Of a stretch of 64,000 bases of DNA, positions 21,103 through 32,899 are shown one piece after another (the first letter of the stretch is position 1; each line of letters starts with the position of its first letter). Source of the stretch: Melampsora larici-populina 98AG31. Its lineage: Eukaryota; Basidiomycota; Pucciniomycetes; Pucciniales; Melampsoraceae. Position numbers and translations under genes: made by a program. The notes under the pieces are model-generated. The model saw only the letters and a program-made list of their open reading frames with translations. It did not search any database and had not been told where the DNA came from. The stretch lies in NCBI RefSeq assembly GCF_000204055.1, contig NW_006768767.1:1904498-1968497 (forward strand), given 5' to 3'.

Positions 21103-24100
21103 ATGGGCAAAGGCAAGAAGATTGAATGCCCACTGGGGGGTGGATCAAAGAAGAAGAGGCGTACTCAGCCAGAGCCTCAAGGATCAGCAATAGTTGCTGG
21201 GCAAGTTGAAGCTAGTGATGCTCAATACGTCAATAACCGCATCAAAGAGATTGAACAAGCACTGGTTGAAGCAGGCCATGGCAATCCAATGCAAGTAGAA
21301 GGACCTCTTGGAGAAGTAATTACCCACGAGGATTACCACGATGACCACGCTCAGCTTCAGGACAACTACATCGACAATTGTCTTCCGGCACCTCTGGAAC
21401 CTGAAGAGGTACCGGATTTAATCCACAATAATTCTACCTATGTCCCCGGTTCAGATTACAAAAGCAAAAGAATCATGGAAAATAAGAACTGGAAGAAGGT
21501 TATACCTCAGATGTTTATATCCTACATGAAACTTGCACACACGACGTCACAGTGGGGAAATCCTTTGACCTGGAATCAAGATCACAACGAACCATGTTGT
21601 TGTGGCGCAGGTGACATAAGGACGCGTAAGGTTGACATTGTGGACATCTTGGGTGAGTTACCTACCATATTTAATTACAATAATTAGGAAGGGAATGTTA
21701 AAAAATTTCTTTTTCAGAGCGTCGACAAATAGAAATCAAATTCTGCGGATGTACGATGGATCAGGAGATTCACACTGTGTGAAAGACATTCACACACGTG
21801 TGAATGTCTTTCACATGAGGTGAATGAGATTCACACGGTGTGAATTGCATTCACATGTGGTGAAGGCCAACTTTTTTGCTGAGTTCAGTTAATAAGATGT
21901 CTGATAATATTTTCTTCCCTTAACTTAGGACTCTTGTGCAGCATCACACACCGCTGCTTCAGACATCCGGGGAAAATCTACTTGGAAGGGGTGTGATGAA
22001 ACTGGCCTGATTGGATTGGCTTGTCGTCATGATCACGTCTTGAATTTCGTCAATGTGGTCCAGAGTGGAGAGCGGTGAGTTGTCCTCTTAATCTAACAAG
22101 ATGTGAAGCGTGTGTGAATGATTCAGTTTGATTAATGGTGGTGATATTTGATGGAATTAGTCAGTATTTTGTACTGGCATTGCTTGATCAGTTATTTCAG
22201 GATACAGCGGAGGCAGGGAAGCCGAAAAAAAGCCATACAGTTTTTTACGACATTGGTTGTACACTAGAAAAAAGTGTTCAGAAGGTGGAGTTCTGCTGCT
22301 ATTTGTATATTTGTATTGAACTGTGCAATAACTGAGGAAGTCCTTGATTTTACAGAACGGGTATTTCGAGGAGCAACACCAGCGTGGTGATCTCAAATTT
22401 GCAACTAGTGCTTTCCATGCTTATGCACATAGATGGACTTGTCAGTTGAAATATAATCCCCGGCTGAATAAGGGCCATGGATTGACCGACGGGGAAGGAA
22501 ATGAGAGGATCTGGTCTGATAATGATCCACTGATAGCACCAAATCGATGTGCTACCAAACAACACAGGGTGGATGCGATAGACTTGAAGTCTAGTCATGG
22601 AAATGAAACCAGATGCAACAACGCAGGTATCTAGAATTTTTCTGAACACAAAGATGTTTGTGGGAACTGAAAGATGATTTGTTAACAGCACGTTCAACGG
22701 AGGTGAAATTAAATACGGCAGAAGGAAAAATCAAGGCGGCTTCGGATACGCTCCAAAGGCTTCAGTCTCAAGATCCTAATTTCACGTATGGTTATTTTTC
22801 CAGGCAGTGGGAACGGCAGAAGGCCACTCAGCTGGCTGCAATGGATGAAAGTGGTGCACAAGAGAAGCTGGAGCAACGTTTGATTGAGCTTCTCGACTTG
22901 GAAGAGCAGGTGAAGGATGCGCAGTGAGTGGAGTTGTTTTGACAATATCGTGAATGGCTTGGGCTGACTTCCGGTGGATGTGACATGGATGAATTTATCA
23001 GGAATGAGCTCTCTCGTCTGCGAAGAAAGCGGAGGGGAACTCGAAGTGAGGAAGAGATGGCACTCTTCCTCACATTGCCGGCATCAATTGTGGAACTTGA
23101 GATGGTGGTGGAGGAAGTGAGAGAAGAGTTGGGAAGCCCTGAATTCACTCGACTGCGAGAGGCCACAGGTGGGTGATCTGAAGCTCAGAAAAAGTAATGT
23201 ATCTTCACTAACATCTTGAAAATTAAAAGGTCCCAAAGCCGAAGCACTCATACGGGTACGTCTGGCTAAGATGAGGCTATATGAAGCCAAGGTGGGTATA
23301 TCTGAAGCGCAGAAAAAGTGGGACAAGGAGGGTCAAGGCAAGTTTTTTTTTTGTAATACTCTGAAGCGTAAAATGATGTTAGTTATTCTTTACCTTAGGT
23401 ACGAAGGCACAAAAGGGCCTCAAGATTCTAATGAACAAGAAACAGTTAATCTTTAAGAAAAAGTGGACTTCGTATGAAGATCAAGTGTCCCAATTCAACA
23501 GCATTCGGCCGGTCAGCCGTATGGTATGTCCATCACTGGATGAAGCAAAAAGGCTACCTTTTGAGGATATTTTCTGGAATGTTGGCGCGCTGGCTCATCC
23601 TACAGAGAAGTGGGCTGTAGATCCAGGCACAATTGAAGGTATCCAGGCATTTTTACAACACAGGTCTTGTAGTGAAGAACTCCGAAGAATTGGCCGAGAG
23701 ACTCAGCAGATGGTACTTGAGGCTTTGAAGACCGAAAGCAAGCTAGATGGCTTACTGGCATTGTGTAGCAGTGGCGAGTTTTTCTATTTTGATGGTTTTT
23801 GTCTTATGTTTTCTAACATTATTATGGACTTAACAATATTCTAGATTACGATGCTGAGAATGGTGGAAGAGATCTAATTGATTTAGTGCAGCCCGGTCAG
23901 CGTATTGCAAAGGATGTTTGGGATGTAAATGTGGAAGTATTGGGATCCCTGCACGACAATCTTCGTCAAAAACACTGCAGAACATGGATGAATTGGAATT
24001 CAAATATTGTGGAATTACTACAGAGGTCCTATGGTTATACGAGGATGTCAGCTGAGGAAGTTGAATCTTTGATCCAGCGCTGGGAAGGGTTGGTTGCTAG

Positions 24101-24311
24101 GGGTAAGTCAACCTGGGAGCGTATTGTAAATGCTGAAAGTCTAGAATCAACTGCTGTGGATGAACTGGAAATTTTGGAGCAGAATATTCTGAATGGGGAG
24201 GATGACGTGGAAGAGCTTCATCAGCAGGTGGATCAGCTGTACATCATGGATGAAACAACTGAGGAGGATGATGTTTGGGGTGAAAGTGGGATGGATGGTA
24301 TATATGATTAA
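21103..24311 (+). CDS. KDZ-superfamily transposase
   Basis: Ten exons: 21103-21652, 21718-21776, 21929-22074, 22161-22284, 22356-22626, 22689-22923, 23002-23168, 23230-23337, 23399-23773 and 23845-24311. All are phase-consistent, giving 833 residues. The N-terminal CxC-type zinc motif is visible (EPCCCGAG, then IEIKFCGCT). The RNase H-fold transposase core shows CDETGLIGLACRHDH, VFYDIGC, AFHAYAHRWTCQ and LTDGEGNERIW, the hallmark KDZ sequence with candidate DDE residues. A coiled-coil-rich C-terminus follows. The exon 8 donor at 23338 is GC rather than GT; the exon 9 donor is GC at 23774 or GT three bases earlier. The CxC-to-core linker is much shorter than I would expect, and intron 2 at that point holds TTCACAC palindromes. 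Confidence 0.9.
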
Positions 24312-25127
24312 TATTGGGTATTAGTGGTTTTGTTTGTGTTATTTGTTTTGATATCATCAATCTCTTGGTATTGTGTCATCAATCATGTTCTATGCCAGTG
24401 GATCTTACACTTCACATTATTTTCATCTGTATTCACCTAAATGTGTATTCACATATAGGTGATTGGCATTCACCTATAGGTGACCGGGTGATATGTAGTA
24501 TGTGATGTGATTCACGTACAGGTGATTTTCATTCACCTTCAGGTGATTTTCATTCACCTATAGGTGATTTTCATTCACATAAAGGTGATTTTCATTCACC
24601 TATAGGTGATTTTCATTCACTTATAGGTGATTTTCATTCACATATAGGTGATTTCATAAGTGTTGGTTGTCACATATGGGAATAGCGTGTATCTACCTAT
24701 ATTCACAGATGGTGTTCAGTCTTTACGGGTCAGATTCACATATGTGTGATGGGGAATCACCTCCATGTGAATGACATTGGGTGGGATTCACGTGGATGTG
24801 AATCCCAATCACACTACTGTGATTCTGTTTGGTATTCTCATCCGGCAGTTATATCTGGGATTGTGTGATTTTGAATTACCCTCCATCACATATGTGTGAT
24901 GGAGATCTTTGATGCGTCTTGAGGTGTCGGAGTCAATTCACATCTATGTGAATAACATTGGATGGGATTCACATAGATGTGAATCTCAACCACACGTATG
25001 TGATTCTGTTACTAATACTGGCAAACAGGGTGTGTGAATGTTACCGTCAATCACATATGTGTGATTTGGATGTGTGACACGATCTTTGTGTCTGAATCAC
25101 ACTTATGTGAATGGGGTTTCACACTTA
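24312..25127. repeat. Right palindromic array of KDZ element
   Basis: Mostly TTCACCTATAGGTGA sites in a short tandem run (24,440-24,650; unit about 24 bp, ATAGGTGATTTTCATTCACC). These are followed by CACATATGTGTGAT and ATTCACATAGATGTGAAT sites up to the right terminus. The array mirrors 7468-7850 on the other side of the element. Confidence 0.82.
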
Positions 25128-25414
25128 TGTGAATGGGTTTCACACTCATGTGAATCAGATTCACGTCAGTGTGATTCTGATTTCCAGCGTCACCCACGGG
25201 TACACGTGGACCTTGACCATATGCCAGTACATGGGCGTAGATGATGTTTTAGGTGTTCCTAGCTCATCTAGTGATGGAAGGAGAACTCAAAAATGGCTTT
25301 GCGTCCGACGCGTCGGGGAGTCGGCGCGTCGGAAAGGGGCGTTTCGGCTAATAGTCGATAGGAAAGACACGTTTCCTATCGACTTAGACCCGACCCGTCG
25401 GGTAGGCACAGGTG
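25128..25414 (-). repeat. Right terminal inverted repeat of KDZ element
   Basis: Reverse-complement partner of 7181-7467, ending GGTAGGCACAGGTG at 25414 and followed at once by the duplication CTATCAGG (25415-25422). The near-perfect match between arms indicates recent insertion or continuing selection. Confidence 0.92.
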
Positions 25415-25422
25415 CTATCAGG

Positions 25423-25612
25423 CCACTCTTTTCGAGTTGGAGGGGCGACCTTCAGATGGAACGAAAAGAGGCCTTTAGAAGAAATTGTAACGATAGGAAG
25501 GTGGCAGTCAAAAGCGTATCAGCTTTATCTGAGGAAGTACAGCAAGGAGGAGAAGAAAGAAGCAAAAGAACTGTGGGATGTGTTGGCATTTGATGAAGAA
25601 CAGAAGAAGTGA
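25423..25612 (+). CDS. Tyrosine recombinase of copy 1, C-terminal catalytic part
   Basis: Downstream half of the recombinase cut by the KDZ element. It has the catalytic GHSFRVGGATF (His-x-x-Arg box), TIGRWQS, and the presumed nucleophilic tyrosine in KAYQLYLRKYS. Stop at 25612. All expected catalytic residues are present, in contrast to the second Ngaro copy, where HxxR reads HSLQ. Confidence 0.85.
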
Positions 25613-26293
25613 AACGAAAGTGAGTAGTTGGACCAAGAGAAGAGAATGAGACGGAGCTAACGGATCCCTCTCCAGGTCAAGTTTAAAAGAGCGAATGGGA
25701 GAAAGCGATGGGAGAGAGGGCAAAAGGGTAAAACGAGAGAGTCTTGGAAAGGGTGTTGGGGGTTTATACAAGTGTTTGGGGCGTACAGTAAATATTAAGT
25801 TTAGTGGAGATTTCAATTGCAGATCCATGTGATAACATACAGTACGATCGCCAAGCAAGCGGAAACTTTATCTGGACTGTTGTCGTAGATGGGTTTTTGA
25901 CGGGCTCAGGACGCCAATTGTCCAGAGATCGGGAGGTAGAAAACCCCTTCTCGGACAGGCAGTCCCCGGGCTCACGCCCCCCCCCACACCAGGTCAGAGC
26001 CTGATCAAGGCAAAGACCTAAATAAAGACTGTTCGTCTTAGGAAGGTAGGTTGACAAAAAAGATTACCCAACAAAATACAAAAAGAGAGATACATAAAAA
26101 TGAGAACCATGAGTGTTAATAAAGTAAACAAACAAACAAATTGATGAGAACAACACTTAAGCGAGAGTGAGAGCATCAATTAAAGATGAGTAAACTAAAA
26201 GCTGAACAAGGAGAAGTCAGAAGATGGATAGCTCTGCAAACCAATTCATGACGTTAAAAACTGGAGAGCTCTGAGCGTCTTCTGTTGATTCTA
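25613..26293. other. 3' flank of retrotransposon copy 1
   Basis: No gene. It is probably the 3' untranslated and terminal region of the first element, followed by sequence into which copy 2 inserted. A GC-rich patch with a C-run occurs at 25,965-25,990. I found no direct-repeat partner for it inside the window. Confidence 0.35.
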
Positions 26294-26667
26294 ATGCTCT
26301 GTTTTGAGGAGGAACGAGGAATAACATCCGTCCACGAGCCAGGAGCTTGAGAGAGAAACCTAGCTAGGTTTAGAAGAGCCTCTAGCAGCCCTGATGATGG
26401 ACACAGGACGACTTCCTGTGCTCTGACCTGCTAAGACCAGCTTCAGGCACAGACGTCATTCCAGGCACCACCTAAGGATGAGATAATCTCACTAGAGACC
26501 ACGCTTTGGAAGAGATATCTAGGTAAGATCTCTTGTCTTCCGTTCCTCTTCCCATCTTGGAAAGAAGACCGTAAGCGCTTCTTGTCTCTTCTAGTGGAGA
26601 TTCTCATCCTTTGCTTTCTCACCTCTTTTTCTCTCTCTCAGCGCTCCGTTTGCTTTTTCAGACCCCT
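26294..26667 (+). repeat. Split direct repeat A1
   Basis: 374 bp, matching A2 at 36759-37132 with a handful of substitutions (e.g. GATGATGG versus GATGACGG). It begins ATGCTCTGTTTTGAGGAGG and ends CTTTTTCAGACCCCT just upstream of the gag start. Confidence 0.9.
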
Positions 26668-28599
26668 TTTTTACTAGAATGTCAAACACGGAGGATATCG
26701 CTGTCAATAACCTAATCAATCCGACTTCCCAAAACTTAGAAGAAGATGTATCAGCTCCAAAAACTAGATTGAGAACGAATAAATCCAAATTACCTACTTT
26801 TAAGAAAAACGACAAGAAATCTGAACAATCATCGACCAAACAAATAGAAATTGTTGAAGAAGACAAAATTATTGAGGAAGAAACTGAAACTGGAGACCCA
26901 AAGGGAAAAGAAAAAGATGTAAATTTAGGATCAGACGACCAACTTTCAGTCGACAAAGCAGACTCATCTGCATCTTCGGACTTCACGAACGATGTTTTGT
27001 TATTAAAGAATGAAGGTTTGTTTTGCTTAAAGTCTATACCTTAGTACTTCTACCTGTTTCATTCGATCATCCGAATATCAAGCTCATTGATAGTTAATAT
27101 ATCAACTATTTGGTGGTGTTTTGTTTTATCTACTTTCCATGAAACACTCCATCATATATGATGAGGTTCCGTCACTATAAGACGAGGTATCAATCAATAC
27201 TCGATCTCATATTAGATCAAACAGTTTCCGTACTTTAAAACGAGGCACCTACATGCTAAAATTAATATCTATATAACTCATTTTCGGATTAGGCTACGCA
27301 TCCTACATAACAATATGAGTAATATATTTCCGCTAAATATAGCGAGACATTCAGTGCTATATTTAATCAATTTCATAATAAATAGCGAGAAACTAGAATG
27401 CTGTATTCTTTTATAAAATGTCCACTCCTCCTATCATCCTTTTTTAACCTCTTTTCTTGAAAGTTAAAATGACTGATGATTTTTCATTATGCTACCAATT
27501 GGATAGCTTCGAAACCGGCCTGGTATGAAGAAATGAAGGCGGCAGTGTTCGCTGGAAAAGCAGATGTAGCAAAAGATATTTTTAATAAATTTGAACTAAG
27601 CGAAAATATGTTAAAGCCAGTAATCCCTCAAATAGTGGTGAACAATTACAAGAAAGCGGTATTCAAAGAAGGATCGAACAGTGACTCAGAATTGATGCCT
27701 TTGACCGAATATTGGGTTAAACACATATATGCTTTAGATGTTCATTTCCCTTTAACCATATTTACTGAAAATTGGATTAATAGAGATCACTCATATTTAG
27801 GAAATAATTCAACATCAAAGAAAACTATAGGTCCACCCGGTTTAAAACCGAAGGACGAATGGTGGTTAGGATGTTACGAATGGATCAAGTGTGGTGATCT
27901 TTTCATAAGATACTTATCCGAGTTGTACGATCAAGGAGAATTTGCAAAGGCGTAAGTCCCTTCCAAGTAAACTACTTACACACGAAGAACATAGTCTGAT
28001 ATGATAAATCTTCACTTTAGTTTAAGAAGACATTTCGACTATGTAAAAGAGATAGACGACCAGTTTTGTTGGGTAACTGCCTTTAGATATGACTTATTAG
28101 TAAGGAAGGTATGTTTTGGTCAACATATTAATGGTAGTCCTGGAGACCCATCGGTAAAAAGACCAAAACTCTTGGAGTTAGCAAAGAACAAAACTGAGAC
28201 GATGAAAGACGTTTATTATGAACAACATGGAAATCGTAAGACTCAATTAATAAGGTCGTAATAATTGGTTGATAATGTAAAACTAACCAAATCATTCCGT
28301 AAATTTGTTCATATAATTTCAGCATATGCCAAAGGTGGAATCCGTGAAAGATATAGCCCTTGGACTGGAAAGATGTATACTAGCATGAAGAAAAATCACG
28401 ATAACGGTGAATTAGATTCAAATGATACCGATGAAGAAGAAAAACATGAAAAGAATAGTCACAAGAGGGCGAATTTCTTCAAGGATGAAAGAAATGCTAG
28501 AGGATCGTTTAGAGGTGCTAGAGGCAGCTCTTTCAGAGGCAGAAGATCTAAGTCACCTTACCAAAGAAGTGAAGATAAAGGCGAACCGATTGCTTCAAC

Positions 28600-31500
28600 C
28601 AACCCCCGACGTCACCGCAGTGCACCGCAGTTTGGCCGAATACTGCGGTGCACTGCGAAATTAGACCCTTGCGCGTCGGTGCGGTGCGTAGGTCGCGCAG
28701 TGTAACCTCAAGGCGATTGGCCCTGCGATGATGCATAGCGCAGTGTGTTGCACCGCAGGGCCGCAGTGGTAGCGCGTATAATAGTAAATGGATTGTGAAA
28801 AAAAAAGAAAGAAAATGACCATTGCTATGTACATTGAGACAAACAGAGATGATACAGTCATAGATAACAGTTCAAAAGCTATAAAGCTAAAGGTTTCAGA
28901 GAAAAGAAGCGAATAAAAATGATTTCGAGAAAGAGAAAGAAAGGTTAATCCTTAGCCACCTTTTTCTTCTTGGCCAAACCCGCCACAAGCTGTTCCACAG
29001 CTGCCACCGCCCGTCCTAGCTCTCCGCCTGGTACAAACTTTTGCTTGAGCCATTGGCAGATGCCAACAGCTCTTTCAATTGATCTTGAAGTGAGGCCCCC
29101 TCTCCGGTTAGAACACACAATTGCCGCCGTTGAGAAAGTCCTCTCGACGGCGCAGGATGACCCAACACAACAAAGGAAATCACGAGCCATCTTGGCGAGT
29201 TTGGGGAATTGCTTCTGATTAATCTGATTGATATATGTCAGTAAATAAGATTGTGTTCAAAGAGAAGAGAAACAAAGGCTACTTACACGCCACCATTGAA
29301 GGATGTCCATGTCACGCTCGCATGGACGCATTCCTGAAAGATATTGATCGAGCTCTTCATCACTTGTAAGACTTTTGGCAGCAGAGCCACCAAATACATT
29401 AGACTCATCTAGTGGGTCAAATTTTTCTGCTTCAGTATCAGCCAAAGAAGTTTGCTTCAAAGCGTCATCAGGACATTTATTTTTATACTCAGAAAACGCA
29501 AGGCGAAATAGTTCCTCAGCTCGGATTGCATAGTCAGGATATTTGGTCTTGAAGTACTCGAGTCGGAGCCTTGGATTAAGAACCGCTGCCATGACGAGTG
29601 GATCGCAGTGGAGAGCCTCGGTCTGATAATCTCGGAGTTGGGTGATCATCCGAGTGAGCATTTCTGATAGGCCTTGATGTTGTGTGGTCTGTTTAATATC
29701 GGCCAATACCGAAATCAATCCAGAATATTGAAAGAGGACAGAGGCACCAGTAGGCCCGTCCCCTTCCATCTTCTTTGTGGATCGTAGAAAGTGCTGAAGA
29801 AAAGTTGATGATTAGAACATCAATATTGAAACATTTATATTAATGATTGATATAAACGTACCCCAAGGACATCATTCAAGGCCCCAATTGCCTTCCATTT
29901 GTCTGGAGCTATTGTTATACCTTCATAAAAACCCTCTTGATCTTCGTTGATCATGAAGTTAATGACCTAAGTATGAACACGAGTGAGAATTTTGAAAATG
30001 TTTCACATTTGACAGAAGAAAAACATTTACTCACGGACTTAGCTTTGCACAATCGGGTTTGAGCATCTAGCCATATATTCCATCGCTGACCATGAGCAGC
30101 AATCAGTCCGCCACCCACAAAACCAAGTTGAGTCGCACATTCCTTGAAATGATTAAGTCGTGGTGCGCTTGAAGTAATCAGTTTATTGATTCTTCGTACC
30201 TTTGAAAACATACAAACTCAGCATCAGTATAATTACATATTTAACTTCTCCCATTTACAAATTACCTTGGTTACCGCTCGAGGTAACAGCAAAGCATCTG
30301 GCTTCTGAGTTCTGTAGTCGGATGCTTTCTCCTCATCCTCTGAGTCGTCGCTGGCCTCCACATCATTTCCTGCTAGACCGTCTTGCGTGACCTCTTCGCT
30401 ATCTGAATCACAGTGGCCGTCCGCTAATCCATCTTCATCAACAACTTGCCCGTCAGCCATCACAATCTTGGGTGGAGGAAGATGATTGTCGGGTAGGAGG
30501 AGTCGTAGGCGTTTTCCAGAAGGGACAGTAGGCTTGATGCGGCCGTGATTGCCTAATCCAATCACCTCGAGTCCAGATTTAACCGTCAAAGCTAGCTTAT
30601 GACAGTAGCATCGTATCTGATTCCGAGAAGAGTTCCAAAAGATTGGGTCGTTACAGTCCATGAACATCTTTTCAAGTTCAGTTGCCAATATCGGATTGCT
30701 TGAGCCAGAGTCCGTTGTCTGCGCTATCATGTATCATTGGAAGATAATTAGCAAAAGATGAATGAAAATAAGGTAAAAGATTGAAAACCAAATAGAAAAG
30801 GGACCTATCTTTTTGTGAAGCCCATGGCGGATCAAGAATTTGCCTACTGGACGAGCTAATAAAGCACTGTAATGATTCCATGCTATTAGTTTCAATGTCA
30901 AGTGAGTGACATGAAACTCCCAGTCATCATCTATGTAGGAAACCGCAACACCAATGAAGGCGCGTTTACCACCTTTCGTGGTCCATACGTCGTGTATGAC
31001 ACAGATTTTTGAGTCGAGAGCCTATGAATGTGATGGCGAAGTTAGGCAGTAAGTTATCAAGTCATCAAAGCAAAAGATCAAAAGAAAGAGAAGGAATGAA
31101 CTAACCTGAAGCGTTTTTACCAAGTTGGTACGAAAATCCTCAAAGTACTCCATTGCGCGCCGAGCTGACCATGATGCCGACCAAAGAGTTGCATTTGGAT
31201 TGCATAATGAAAACGCAGCTTGAAGGTAAGGGTCTTCCATACGAATCCATGGAATACAGTTTCTTAACAGCCAAAGAACAAGAATCATATTCAATAAGGA
31301 AACAGAAAACTTAGGTAAATTTAAGAAGTTGGCGAGTGATGTCTTTTCTTGATGATGCTTCTGAGCATTTGCTGCAGCCATTCTTTGAGCCTCTTCTTCT
31401 TGATAAGTTGGAGGAAGATTAGCACCGGCTGCAATTGCTTCGTCTCGCCCGTCGCAAGGTTTCCGCCCAACGTCGCCGTCACGGTGTCCCCTCAAGTTGA

Positions 31501-32899
31501 ACTTGCTTCGTGCATTGACCTTGTACTCCTGGTCACACCATAGGCATGTGTGATACAATAGTTTTTCGCCGGGTTTCTACAAATGATTTGAATCAATAGT
31601 TGTTTTAATTGACTGTAAATGTCATTCTAAACATAAGGAATTGACTTTACCGGAGATTTCAGATTCCCGTCTGCATCCTTTCCGTGATGTGCAGGAGAAT
31701 AGTATAGATTAAAGGCGTCGTAGACCGCTTTGGGTTTTTCCGAAGGAGGTTGGATTTCTTCAATATCCGAGTCTTGATCAGGGTTGATGTTATCAGGCAA
31801 TTTGTAGTTCTTTGACTTAGGAGAATGGGAGAATTGGAAAAAGAAACAATCAGAATGGCAAAAAAACCAAAGCAAATCGATTGAAGAGTTGCATTTACCT
31901 GCTTCTTACACTTAGATCCACCGGATTTCTTAGGATCCAACGATTTGACTGGCACTTTGCGAGTACGCTTCACATCGGCAGGAGTAACCGTACTTTCAAA
32001 TGAGTTATCGTCGTCTGGTCCGTGAGCATCATTCTCATCGTCTTCTGCGTCTTCATCTTCCGGGACAAAGTTAGAATCTTGATCTTGATCATCTGGATCA
32101 GTGTCGATTGCTATAACCGTCTTTGGCTTCGCCTTAGTAGCAGCATTACGGGTGGAGGACGCCACGACTGAAGACGTGGTTTTAGATGGTTTTGAAACTT
32201 TAGACTGGGACTTAGAAGAGCTACTTTTGGCTGTGTTTTTTGGCATCTTGTATGAATAAGAAAGCGGAGAAAGTTTGATTGATAAGTAAATGTAATAAAA
32301 TTTTTGATAAGCACGATTGTTGTAAAATTGAAAATCAGACAGGTCGAATGGTAAAAAGTAATAAAGTTGAATATAGTGAGATTCAGAAGTGCCAGATAGG
32401 TCCCGGTGGTGACTGAGTAATAAGGAAATCGGATAATTTGGAACTTGAAAGACTATGGCGAAGGTTTTTGACACAAGGGATAGGCGAAGACGATCACGAT
32501 CATAAACTAATGGCAAGTCCATGGTGTTAATGATGAACTTGCAATCGAGTCGAGGAGCGCGAATGACGGCAGCCGATCGTGGTGCCACTGGTGGTGTGAA
32601 CGCCATATCGGTTAGGCGTGTGTGCAAGGGGAAGGAAGGCCACCCTGACCCTTGCTTTGGTTGAGTGGAGGCAGAGTAACCCTGATGGAAAATCGAATTT
32701 ACGGTATCCTCGCGGGTCAGCGCAGGGCCGCGCAGTTTGCGCACACTGTGCTTTGCTGCGGTGGGGATATGCGCAGTGGTTCTAAAACGCCCATGCCCCG
32801 GCGGTGCTAAAGGGCGCAGTGGGGTTTTCGGACAATCCCGGTGCGGTGGCGCACATCGCAGCGCAGTTTTAGCGCAGGGTACTGCGCTGCGCGTCAGGG
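28600..32899 (-). mobile_element. hAT DNA transposon (4.3 kb), apparently intact
   Basis: Flanked by the direct repeat ATTGCTTCAAC (28589-28599 and 32900-32910). Termini are imperfectly inverted: CCCCCGACG on the left, CGTCAGGG on the right. About 100-200 bp inside each end is dense in GCGCAG, GCGGTG and CACCGCAG motifs, typical of hAT subterminal repeats. It carries one minus-strand transposase gene. The left junction has about four extra bases (CAAC) between duplication and terminus, so the true duplication may be 8 bp with a small local change. Confidence 0.85.
28945..32246 (-). CDS. hAT transposase
   Basis: Nine exons: 32246-31899, 31815-31651, 31576-31106, 31021-30805, 30723-30266, 30199-30035, 29966-29862, 29793-29287 and 29223-28945. 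All are in phase, giving 904 residues. The N-terminus is Lys/Ser-rich then acidic. A BED-type zinc finger follows (CLWCDQEYKVNARSKFNLRGH). The catalytic core has VIHDVWTTKGGKRAFIG with the first Asp and IAQTTDSGSSN with the second. A Glu/Asp-rich insertion (residues ~480-540) lies in the all-alpha region. The C-terminal dimerisation domain reads SSCAVERTFSTAA...NRRGGLT. No stop or frameshift was found, so it could be active. Confidence 0.9.

Larger units (their letters stand above)
7181..25414 (+). mobile_element. Giant KDZ-superfamily DNA transposon (18.2 kb) with cargo genes
   Basis: An 18,234-bp element bounded by 287-bp inverted repeats (7181-7467 and 25128-25414) with only two mismatches that I could count, and by an 8-bp duplication. 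Gene order: FAR1/OTU gene (minus, 11790-9378), a doubtful unknown (minus, ~13645-13397), TET/JBP-like dioxygenase (plus, 14447-15914), HMG-like gene (minus, 20377-18309), KDZ transposase (plus, 21103-24311). Non-coding parts are packed with palindromes built on TTCAC...GTGAA. A TET/JBP gene beside a KDZ transposase matches the fungal association described by Iyer and colleagues (2014). The OTU cargo and the palindrome arrays are not something I can tie to a described element. Confidence 0.92.
2176..25612 (+). mobile_element. Ngaro/DIRS-type retrotransposon, copy 1 (split by KDZ element)
   Basis: Three consecutive plus-strand genes encode a Gag-like protein, a reverse transcriptase-RNase H, and a tyrosine recombinase. 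This order is typical of tyrosine-recombinase retrotransposons (DIRS order). The RT-RH and recombinase frames overlap by the ATGA at 6273-6276. No integrase or protease is seen. All frames are open apart from the 18-kb insertion at 7181-25414, and removing it with one copy of the 8-bp duplication restores the recombinase frame. The element therefore looks recently active. Its own terminal repeats were not recognised; the related copy at 26294-37496 shows Ngaro-type split direct repeats. Confidence 0.8.

Noticed and set aside
7181..25414. A Starship-type giant element
   Set aside because: No DUF3435/tyrosine-recombinase captain belongs to the element; it has long TIRs, an 8-bp duplication and a KDZ DDE transposase. 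The nearby tyrosine recombinase belongs to the host retrotransposon.
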